DNA of 64,000 bases from Aplidium turbinatum (taxonomy: Eukaryota > Chordata > Ascidiacea > Aplousobranchia > Polyclinidae). The stretch covers positions 23,048,477-23,112,476 of the forward strand of contig OU964918.1 in NCBI GenBank assembly GCA_918807975.1. Direction: 5' to 3'. The notes beneath the pieces were generated by a model that did not search any database, was not told the DNA's origin, and was given only the letters and a program-made list of their open reading frames with translations. The position numbers were made by a program, and so were the translations under genes. Below are positions 34,501 through 46,500 of this stretch, one piece after another (the stretch's first letter is position 1; the number at the start of each line of letters is the position of its first letter).

Positions 34501-37500
34501 TGCATTCTAATCTTTACTTTTCAGATATGTGTTCTAATTTTAACAATGAGGATTATTGCGTTACATTGATCGTTTGTTAAAAGGAAATGTCACAGAGAGG
34601 CAAGTCTCAGCTGGGTTCCGCATGTGCTTAGACGAATGTGGCGACCTTATTCACGCTGATACTGATAGAAATATGTCAATATGTCCGGTTGAGATATTAA
34701 ATGTCCACTGAAAGGGCCAGTCCGGTAGGACATGCTTGACCGCCGAAAAAAAATTGCAAATTTCGAGGCCTGCTTTTCATTCTGTTACTAAGCTTTCGCA
34801 CAAAAAATAAACCATGGTTTTTCAAATTAAAATATTATGTTGATCCAAACTAATCATTGTAAGTATTCAAAAGTAGGCTACTAACTTATAGGATGTGTTT
34901 TAAAATTCAGGACAAAATGAAAATTTTATGTGAGCAAACATTTTAATTTAATAGTTCAAACATTTTTCGCTAAATTTCATTTTGGATTTTCAAAAAGTCG
35001 CCGAATAAGGTACTCGCCGAAACGGGCCATTCCGGCTATGAAAGGACATGTGTGATGCAAATGCATGGTTCAGGAAACAGAAAGAAAGGTCACTTTTAAT
35101 GCAGGTAAAAATTAAACTGAAATTGATATTGTGTTTGTATGTAGGGAAAACAGAAAAGTGGAGGGGATGTGAGCTTCATCATAGATAAGCTGACATGAGC
35201 AACAAGGTGATTCGAACTTCAACATAGACCGGTGGTTGTTGACTTATATAAAAGATGCTTGAAGAAGACCCTGAATGGAGAACGTGCAATCAAAAGAAAA
35301 GTTTGAAGGTTGTTTTCTGCACTAGCTATAGGGTACTTGCCAGTGCTGTATTCGAGGGTATACGGCGGTATACACAGTATAGGCTACTCTCTGCTTTTTC
35401 GAGCAACTATAGTATACCCTCTGGTTTTCCAAAGAGAGTGCCTAAAAAGCTATATGCTATCCTTACTGATGCTTGACAACTACTAACTAACTACTTAACC
35501 CTTTGAGGACCACTGACGATGGTCAGCTACTGGTTGATATTGCTAACTTGCAACCTGAAAAAATGACAGAAGGAAATTTGCGTCATGGAGAAGCAGAGGT
35601 AAGAAGAATTTGTAGACGTTTTGACATTGATGAAATACAGTCAATCCAAGGATTAAGAGACTTCAGTGAAAAAGTTGAAATTGTGCCCATTAATTTGAAG
35701 CCTCTCTGGACAGTTATTTCAACTTTACCTTGTTCGACAGCAGAATGTGAACGTAGTTTCAGTTTAATGAACAATATTATTACAGGTTTAAGAGCATCTT
35801 TGCTCATTGATAATAATAATGCGAGCTGTTTGATGTTTATTAATTGCAATGGACCACTTGTGGCTCAATTTACCGCTAAAGAATATGTAAGATCCTGGCT
35901 GCTAAAGCACCGATCAGCTAAGGGTACTAGATCCCATATTTGTAAAGAGGATAAAGATGTAGATTCCTCTCGACAGGCTGTTTGGAATGTATTCATAGAA
36001 AAGTAAACAATTTTGTACCTCTCGTCCAATTTTGATGTTGATAATGTTATGGTAGAATAAAGATTAGTATTTTGCAAGTTGTATATTATTTATCACTTTG
36101 GAAAATATAACAGTATACCCTGTGCTTTTTTTTACAAATACAGCACTGGTACTGGCGAGGAGAGTTTGCAGAGCGCCCAGTGAGTTGTTGATGATGCTCC
36201 ATGCTGTACAGGTTGAATTTGAGGAGTCAATGGTTTGGATGGCTTCATTCCATCGCTCAAGCTTCTTTGCATTCAGCGCTCAAAAGAAGCAATACCAGGT
36301 GTAGCGTGTAGGACGTAGGTAGGAGCGATAGAGAGAGAGAGTCCCATCATGGTACATAGCTGTCTTAAGGGCCGCGAGGTATCGTGGCCGTAGCCTCAGA
36401 TACTATGGCGCTGCAGAACTCTTGGCATGTCTCGACTATGTTGAACATTTCAGGTGGTGTTAAATTTGCAGTGGACTTGTTGGTCAAGAGGCTGTATTGA
36501 TTCCAATAGGCTTTTTTGAAGTTTCATCATGTTTCACCACTAAATTCGGGTGAGAAGTCAAGAGTTTTTGCGTCATGATGAGGGATGGTCGATGTTGGGA
36601 CCACGCGAACTTCTCAAGCACATGTCTGTCTGAAAGAGAGCTGTCCACTCGTGAAGGCTAAGTCAGAGTTTGTCCATGTTCTCCAGCGACTGGAGTGGAA
36701 ACTGGCTGGTTCCTTTGGATTGAATAGGAGGGCAAGATTGTTTGCAGAGACCCAGTCAGCTAGCAATTTTTTGTCGCTGCTTGTGTTGTAGCCCCTGTCG
36801 GTGTGCTGGCAGTTAAAATCGCCAGCGTAGAGACTAGGAGAGGAGAACGTTGGAACGGATGATGGCAACATTCGCGAGGGTGGGGTGAGGGTGATGGCAT
36901 CCTCTTGAACTTAAAATAATGTTCTTTAAATTTTTTTTATAAAAATGCTTATAGATTTTTTGTTGATTTTATGTTCTTACAGATTTGTTAATAAAAACTA
37001 GTCTTGTTGCAGATTTGGTGGCAATGAATTGTTAAGGTTTGATGAGCCCCTGAAGCATCGTGAGTATTTTAAGCCAACTACTCTTCCGTCAAGGTCATTT
37101 GTCAGTGTTGTTCTCAGTCACTTTCAATGCATTTCCAGGTTTGTGTAAAGTTTTCAATGTGATGTTTGCTTGTGCTTTAGTCTTGTAAGGCGTGAGTAAG
37201 CATAAAGAAGACAAGTGGCAAACATGTCATCAAAAGACTTTAAAAATTGCCCAAATTTTAGCCTAATTATGTAATTTTGTGCCATTCGAGATCAACATAA
37301 TAAAATGATGCGTTCTATTGCAGTTTTTTATAAGCATTTATTTTCACACCACATAGTTTACCTATCTTGTTTTGCAGATTCAATTGCATCTGAGTTACTT
37401 GTTGATTGTGTGTGCAACTGTGCATATCTTAAATCATTCTGTCTTAGGTCTACACTTTTTCTTTGACACTGCTGACACCAATATCAACTCGATTCTATTT

Positions 37501-40500
37501 TTACTAAAACAAGCATTAACAAATAATAAAAAAATGCAGACAGTACAACACCAATAAAAATGGAATTGTATATTAGAGCGTAGCCGACAATATCACTTGT
37601 GAGTAACAAAACAAAGCGTCCCAAGTTATGATCAAGCAGGCCCCTACCCAGTACCCACCCAAATATTACAAAGTAACTGAACTAACCAATAAAACCAACC
37701 CAGGCTAGCTCAGAAGGTAACTTCAATCCAGAGTGTCATGATAGTTAGCACAAGCGTTTGATAGAAAGAAGTTACCTTATGAGTCGAACTGGCCATGCGA
37801 CGAACTAGAGCACATCTTTACACTAGAGTAGCTCATACCAAAAGTGATTCAACAATCTGCACATTCTGCTTGCCAGGATTGTTATAGTTTAGTGGCGGCA
37901 GCATTAAGCAAGGAAACATGTTGAAGAAAAGGGCAAATCTTCAAGCGCATATTTCAGAGAAAATAAATTATTAAATAAGGCGCATATTGTTTGGTTAACC
38001 AAAAATCTTGATAATAGAACAACCATAGCAAGATGTCATCGATCTTTTAACAACAAACTTGTTGAGCTGCAAGTGAAGATTTTTGATCCATTGCAGGACA
38101 GTACGAGAGTCACACCAAAAATTTTTCGCCAAAATTTTTAAAGAACTTAAAGCCTCATCTGCTTGTTTAACAAGTGCCATAATGTTTACCGCTGCTACTA
38201 ACTCTTTTTTGGCAATAGGTTTGGAGAACTGATTTTTTAGCACAACTGTGCACTTCCGAGTGCAAACGAGTCACTTGAGATACCATTCACGACTCTACTT
38301 AAATATACTACGGACAAAAATGCGATTAGAAGCATCGCGAAAACTGTGCAAGTTCGTGACGCGACAATTTATCGAACGACAGTTCATCGAACGACAGTTT
38401 ATTGAAAGACAGTTCATCGAACGACAATTCATCGAAACGACAGTTCATCGAACATCGAAATTTCCTGTACCTTTCGCTGTAGTTTATTTTTTTTAAACAA
38501 TTTCTTTGTTTACTGTATTTTCTGCGTGACTTTTGTCAGATTGGTGGTACACAGTAAACCTGACTGGATTATACACCTCTTTCTTTAATCAAAAGACAGT
38601 TTTGGAATAGTTTGCGGTACCGTAGTTCGTCTATAATGTCAGTTTTTGCAATCCCCTAAAGGTGCCGTTATAGGCGAATTCTAGTGTATTTTTAAGTTTT
38701 TCAAAATGACCAAAAAGTGGAAACACTGCTCGAGAATACATCACTATCGACAGCAATAACAAAAGCCACGTTACCACATCTGATGTTTTGAGCAAACTGT
38801 CTGATGTACAATATACATACATAGCCTACAGTTAAATCGCCCGCAGTAACAACTATGGCTCGATCAGGTGATTGCTAGTCTATAGTGACGTAGACTGTAC
38901 AGTCGCACGCTTCGCTGCTCACGTCCATTCCCGTTTTGAAAGCTCTGACAAAAGTACGCGCGGAATGCTGATCAGACCGCAATGAGGCAAAATTTTATTG
39001 AAAATCGTTTTATGGTAGCATGTTATACACAAAGAACGTGTACAATCGCCAAATCAGGTTTTCCTTTAGTATCCCTTTAACATCCAGGTGTGGTTTTAAC
39101 TCACTACATATCAATTGTGTTTCGTTTTCTCTGTAGCCTACCTATTGAATATAATTTACCGTGAAGTAGAAAATTGTATTTCTTCATACCACCTGGGGTA
39201 AGTGGTTAGGAGCACACCATTACATTGAAATTTTAACACTTTATTCAGTATGGCAAGCCTCGCCTAAATACCGATTTATACGACAATCTGACTATTTTGT
39301 GTGAAAATCGACCGACCCTACTGCACAGTGCACATAGACACCTGGCAAAGTGTCATGAGGGACTACTGACTAATGAACAATGCAGTTTCATAAAAGTCAC
39401 ATGGTACAAAGGCAAAGGAAAGGGAGGATCATCAATGATCGATTGATCTCTACATTATTCAAGTATTCTATTGGTAAAGATTCCATTTCGAAATCAATCA
39501 TGATGGATGCTATGTTTTTCATGAAGATAAGGCAAAAACTCAATTTTGGCAATTTCTGGTTTATTTACTTGAAATAGAAACAAAAGTTGCATTAGAGCAG
39601 ATATAAGCATGGACCTTCTGAGCTTAACCGGTTTCCAAGTTGATTGGTAGCGGTGAGGTGGCGCTGCGGATAAGATGCTGGCTGTCCAATAATGCAAACG
39701 TGGTTCGACTCCCGGCTTAAACTGGTTGTTGATAAACACCGCTCACCTCTACCCAGGGTGCACTAAATGGGTGGGCATAGTTGCTAAAAGAAAGGCAGCC
39801 GAGAGAAAGGAACTGGCCACCCTACTCTCATAAGTGTCGAAGTCTTAGTGTGATGAGAACCTCATCTTCCCATTTCCCAAAGCTCAGTAACTGAGTATGG
39901 GACCTTTACCTTACCTAAGTTATGGTATTTTTATGAAATTTAACCTCCAGATGACCTTTTGGGATTATGAGCTACATGAGTGTAGGTGACACAAATCTCT
40001 AACCATCTCAGAAGTTGGTTTTCAGGTTTAAGTGGACACTCCTGATCGAATATCAATTTTAGTACCGCCCTTGATAAATTGGTTGAAAAATGTGCTTGAC
40101 TTGTAGAAAACCCTACATATTAATATATATCTTTGGAAAGAGTATGAAAATTGCAATCAAAATATGGCATTTAAATAGATGAAAAACGTTTCTGTGAAGA
40201 AAATGCCAAAGAGATACAAAAGTTTTTCCATTTTTTTTTTAAATTTTACTGCCATTAAAATATTTCATAAGTCTCAAGGGAGAACTTATCATCATTCCTA
40301 AATTTTTGCTGGCATTGTCACCATCCTTTACCCATGTAATGATGAGAGATTTTCTTTCACAGGTGTATATTTAATAAATTAATTTTGAATTTATGTTCTA
40401 GAAAAAGTTGATAAATTTGCAATTGTGTTTTAATTTTAAGTGAAACTACACAAAAATAGCAAAAATCCTCTCGTAGATCACTTGTCCAGTATATATTGAT

Positions 40501-43500
40501 TATGCCTGCAAAGTTTCATGCCATTTTGATAAAAAAAGTAAATGAGTAGTTGAAGACATCAAAAAAAATGACTTTCAAAGAAAACAGCATTTGAAAAACA
40601 CCAATTAAAACACAAGTTACATTACTCACATTTACCATTGTAGGTTTTGACACACAAACCTATTAAAAGTCAAAATTTTACCATATTCAGAATCCTGATG
40701 AAATTTACTGCTTTTTAGATACAAAAAAATGTTTCCATCAAGATTGTCCATTCGCCACTTTTAGTATATCTGATTTTTTGATTTGAAAAAAATAATTTTT
40801 TTTACTCCATCTTAATGTTCGTCGATGATTTTTTACACTTTTATTTATTTTTTGAACAACAAGTAGAATTGCATTTGATAAAGATTGCGTTGTGATGTAT
40901 TGTAGAAGTAATTTTTGAACCCTAATTAGTAGCTCAAGAAAAGTAATGATATCATGCATGCAACTCACCAAACATAATAGCAATTTGAACCAAAAAATTT
41001 TTGAAATTAAAATTACACAACAAAAAGTCTCAATTACAATTTTAATTAATCCAACTCTGCTGCACATTAGTGTATGCAGATGGATGTGCAGTCAATGGCA
41101 TGGTGCCCAACAGCATGAATGCTCTTGTTGTGACGACTATTAGCATGACAATGAATGGTATTCCTAAGCCTCCATCACCAAGATTGATCTGCTTACTTAA
41201 TTCCTCTCAGGTTTTTTGTTCAACAACTTGACAGCAATGCTTCATATCTGGAAAACTTGACGCATAAAATTCAGAAATTTGTGAACATAAAACGAAAAGG
41301 TGGATTTGATGCTTCTTCTCCTTTTTGCGTTCTTTGTCCTTATGTTGGTATGCCTTGCCTTGCCATGTATGAATGTTGCAATATGTGGTACAGGGCCAGG
41401 ATTGTGGATGTTTTTGAAGACACACAAGAAGTGAGTATCATATTATCTAATTTTTGTATTGTATTACATACAGGGGAGGGCAAGAAAGCTATATTTTCCA
41501 AAACACTTTTATTTGTTTTTTATTTATCAAAGGGAAAATCTTTCAAGCCTGAGGTAGATGTTGGCCCAGTTGTAACCACTTATAATATTAATTTGAGTGT
41601 GTTTTTATACTGTGCCGTATCCATTGCAGGTTTGTGTTGGTCTCTGCGCTTAACAAAGTAGACAGTGTTGTCACAGCCACTAAAACTTTACTTAATGAGG
41701 TTGACGTTAGACACAACAATGTTATTTGCAAGATAACAAGAAATTCTAAATTTTGTCCTCTCAATAATATACACAAGTCATTACAATTCTTAAAACGAGA
41801 GTATCTCGGTCTCAAGCCTTGCTTCAATCACAAACTGGAGAAATGCATCAAAGTGGCATTTGGCTGATTAATGCAGGCTAATTATTACAGGCGGAACGGA
41901 CACAAATAATAGTGATTATTAGTTATGGTTTAGTTCTTTGTGTTTTTAGACTCTTTGTTTTGGGTTAAAATTAGATTTAGAATTTACAATAATTTTTTTA
42001 CCCATGGATTTTGCCAAGAAACATAAAGTTTATAAGCAGTGTCGCGAATTTAACAAAGATTGGATGCCCATTATCCAAGTACTTTTTCTCACAATTCGGC
42101 AAGAAAGCAGTATGTTTGCTATGCAACGAAAGTGTTGTCATGTTTAAAGAGTACAATACAACATTAGCCGCCATTATGCCACAAAACAGGCAGGCTATGG
42201 CAGTACTTTGTCAGCAGCGGAACGGCAAGCAAGAGCAATAGAAGAAGACTCATAAAGCAGCAGAATGTACCCTATCAGTAAAAGCCAAAACAGCCCAGAA
42301 AACTGCTAAATACTGCTTTTGGTTTCTATGCTTTATACTTAATGTTTACATTAAATACGATTTATGCCTTGCATAGGTGGATAAATACGTGATTGATGTA
42401 TCGATTCAGTAATCCGGCCCGCCAAGTACTTTATTTTTCTATACGGTATCCGGCCCGCCGACTGAAAAAGTTGCCCGTCCCTGTTTTAGACTAGTTGTAT
42501 CCTAAAATCTGGGCTAAAGTTAAAATTAACACATGCAAGAAAATGAGTATAATGGAAACTGTTCATCTATCATTTAATTGTTGTTCGTTTTGTGTCAGTG
42601 CCCTTTTTGCTGTCAGGATATATTTTTCTATGCTCCTGTGGAAAGAAAAAGATTTCATCATGGAAAAGAAAATTTTGAAACTCAAAAAGAGATGGCTAAA
42701 GTTGGTGAGAGAAGACATTTGTGTATGGAATGTGGACAGAATCGACCCCAACAACTCTGAAGCAAAGCGAAATGGCTGTAAAAACTGACAGAGCCTTGCT
42801 AGCGAGGACAAACGTCATGTCTCATCTACTAAAGAAGGGACAAATAGATGATAATAATGATGCTGCTGTACAGCTTGAAGAAACTACCGAAGCTGATCCT
42901 CATCTTTTGTCCTTTATCCACAATACTCTTGAATGAGTGCTACACTTCACTAGGCATGACCATTGACCATTAATCACTTTCAACGTTTGTATTATTGATA
43001 AGTCTGTTTGAAAATTGCCATCATCTTTCTTTAGAAAGCACATAGGAATGTTCCATGTTTGGACCAAAACCTTTGAATTTAATGTTACGAAATCTGTTAG
43101 CTCACACTCATTGCAAGTTAATTTGTAATTTTTTGGGTGGCCTTTGACGTTTCACAGAGCATGGCACGCTCTAATAAGAAAAAATTAAAAATCCTCTTCA
43201 GACAAATGCCACTTGTGAGCTGCTGGCTTTATTAAAGCAGCCTTGGAAACGTTTTTATTAGTTTTCTTGTAATTACCATCGATTTCATGAGAAGTAGATC
43301 AATGTAAGCACAGGCTGCTGATGGTACCACTATCTAACCTTGAGATAAACGACAAGGCAAATATTACCACTTTTGTAATTTCTTTTTGTTTTTGCAGTGT
43401 AAGTTTCATTTCACATAGAAAAACCCAAACTTTCAAGCTATAAATCACCTTGCTCATCCGTCTGCTAGAGCTCGACCGATATCACTTTTTCAGACCGATG

Positions 43501-46500
43501 CCGATACCAATATTTATGAAATTTTTAGGCCGATACCGACTACTACCGATACCGACTACCACCATTCAACTACGAAAGCATTGTTACCAACAAAGTTATT
43601 ATTAAGCAACAAGCCAGTCCAAGAAAGTTTATGCATTGGTTGCTGAAAAGGAAAAATTATTCTCGTCACTAATCACAAAAAACACCAAACAAAAAGAAAC
43701 AACCAAATGCATTACTGTTTTGTGTTCAATTCAATAATCAAAGTTCAACAGTCAAATTGTATATAGTTCAAAAAACATAGTTTCTAAGAATTCATGCCAA
43801 GAAGAGAACATCTTTTGTCATCGTAAATCAGTCCAACAGTGCTGAACACTCGTTCGCTGGGGACAGAAGTAGGGGGTGCTCCGTGATACGAATCCAGATG
43901 CTGTGTGCACTATGCAAAATGGATTGTGTGCAGCCGCGTGCACATAATTAAAACGAGAGAGTTTAAATGTACTCTTCATAAGCACGTTTGAGCAACTTGT
44001 GTTTCTTCTAAAGGCATGTATGACTGGTTTTAAGTGTGCTTTTGCTGGCCGGTGTTTATCGGCGAAAAATAGCTGATACAATATATCGGCTACCCCTGAT
44101 ATTGGCCGATAAATATCGGCTGCCGGCTGACTGATATTTCGGTCGAGCTCTACCATCTGTGTCAAAAGTTGAATAATCGTTGACAGAAACTCAAATCACG
44201 TTTATTTAATGTTTAGAAAAGTGATGTTGCTTGCGTGACCAACTTACACCAATGATAGTGTACGTTTGATAAATACCGGATTCACTTAAGTGTAAACTAT
44301 GCCTGATGAAGTTTTTTTTGATCATTTGGGCACGGTTTATATTTTTTTATCTATAACCAAGCATTCTGTTGGTGTACTATATCACAAACACAAGCATCTA
44401 TACCAGTATTAGATTTAGAAGTTTTGAGAGTATTCTGTTGTTGTTTTCGAAAATAGGTCAACTGATGTCCAAGGTTCGAGTCAAACAAGGCTTAGTAAAA
44501 TCAGACTAGTGAGATCAACAATATGTTGCATGAAAAATCTGTCCGGCAGGCCTCTGAGTTACTTTATTTTTCCGGCGACCAAGAATGACCTGCCAGAGCG
44601 TTTTCCCGGCGGACAAATTCTCACTCCCAGCAGCCAAAATAAAAAGTTTGTTAAAAATTTTGTGTATTTAAAAATCTGTTAATTGATATGATGTTTTTGC
44701 ATTCACTCAGGTAAGAACAATGCAAACAAGGCACTGAAACATTAGTTGTATTTGGCAGTGCATTTTACAACTGCAAATATGTTTCAGGGCTTCATTTACA
44801 TTGTTGTTATCTGAGAAAACCAAAAACACAACAATTTATGCATTTTTAAAAACACGGATTTTTTATGTTGGCTACGACTGCCGTGAGTGAGTATTTGGCG
44901 CCTGAAATAAGCTCCCTTAGGCCATCCTTGGTTGCCAGTAAAATAAAGGAGCTTAGAGGCCTGAACTTGTTAAGCGTGACCTTACAGCCCTGATCATGAA
45001 CTTCACCAACCCAACAGACCGCGAGGTGTGGAGAGGAAGACTTTACTCTCGACAGACAGACAGGCCACACCCTCAACATTAGTTTAATTCATGGCCTGTT
45101 TAGGCTGTATAATCAAAATTGGTTGATGATGATGTTGTTTTATGTGAGATGGTGTCAATTGATGAGACTCTAAAACACCCAAAAGTGGTCTATAATTATT
45201 TGATGACAAATTTACTACCTCGTGATTTTACACCACTGTTTTAGCGGTACACGACAACTGGGCGAGACAAAGTGGGCGATGCCACCCTGGGCGAGACCAG
45301 GTGGGCGACGGCCAAGGTGGGCGATGAGACAAGTGGGTGACGGCCAAACTGGGCGACGGCCAAAGTGGGTGACGTGTCAAGTGGACGACGGCCAAAGTGG
45401 GCGACGGCAGCGAAAGTTTAGCCGGTCGGAACGGTGGTGACATATATAATTTATGTAGTTGCTTTGTGGCGTCACGGTTTATCGTGAAGCTTAAGAGAAT
45501 AAAGTCATATTTTCTGTTTTAGATCATAAAATATGACTTTTTATTTTTACTTTAAAATGCAATGATTGAACCCTAGTAACTTTCTAAATGCAATTTAAAC
45601 AGCTCCTGTAGACATTGAAATTTGATAATTTGTGGAAGAGAGGCAATGGGAGTTTCACGAAGCATGCTGTAATAGCGCTTGCTGTTTGATGTTAATTTGC
45701 ATTGTGACATCATCTCGACACATTATTTTGCAACACACAAACTAGTCTCTGAGGAGTTTTTTGTTAGTTGTTCGAGTGTGTTATTGTTCAAAATACTCCC
45801 TAACCGTTATCGAAAGATGTAAGTAAAAGTCTTTAAAGTCATATTTTTAAGTGGTGAAGAAAGTTGTCAAACCGATAACAGTAAAACAACGACGTTGCTA
45901 CGGGGTCAATTTAAGAAGTTATAAAGTCATATTTTCTGTTTTAGTTTATAAAATATGACTTCTCATTTTAAATTTAAAATACAATGATTGAACCCTGGTA
46001 ACTTCGTAAATGTAGTTCAAACAGCTCCTGTAGACATTGAACTTTGATAATTTGTGGGAGGCAATGAGAGTTCTCACGCTGAAGCTGAGTTTCACGAAGC
46101 ATTGGAAGCAACATTTTCATTATTTTTGTAGCCTAGTAATAGCGCTTGCTGTTTGATGTTAATTTGCATTGTGACATCATCTTGACACATTATTTTGCAA
46201 CACACAAACCAGTCTCTGAATGTTATAAACACTTGCGTTAGGTCACTAGGTCAGCCAGTGCTGAGATCTTAACTACTAAGTAGCTGGTTACGTGCATTAG
46301 ACATTTGAATTTTGGCAGTGATTTTCAAGCGAAACCGAAGTTTTTAGTTATTTGTTCGAGTGTGTTATTGTTCAAAATAGGCCTACATGTAAAAACTTAC
46401 ATACGATTCATTAACTACGGAGATTAGCATAAATTTGATGCTCTAAAAATAAAGTCATATTTTTCAATTTTTAGGTCATAAAAAATTGCCCTAGTGAATA

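Larger units (their letters stand above)
30612..35034. mobile_element. Foldback element, TTCGGCGAG family, with at least four nested insertions
   Basis: The left end carries TATTCGGCGAGTTCCC units; the right end carries the same units inverted, closing CTCGCCGAAACGGGCCATTC. GCTATGAAAGG occurs directly outside both ends (30601-30611 and 35035-35045): a target duplication of 9-11 bp depending on the true border. The body contains the family module AGCGACGTTAAAACGATGTA (30900), also seen at 53610, 55190 and 57000. Nested inside are an inverted-repeat element (30976-34083), within it two MITEs (32314-32601 and 32789-33606), and separately an AGGCCTCGAAA element (34162-34772). Confidence 0.8.

Noticed and set aside
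37378-37560. Possible exon after TTTTGCAG at 37377
   Set aside because: In the phase required by exon 3 it runs into a stop after four codons; exon 4 at 41211 fits both phase and domain.
45222-45440. 72-codon frame with repeated Gly/Arg/Trp residues
   Set aside because: It is simply a translation of the GTGGGCGACGG minisatellite arm of the foldback element.
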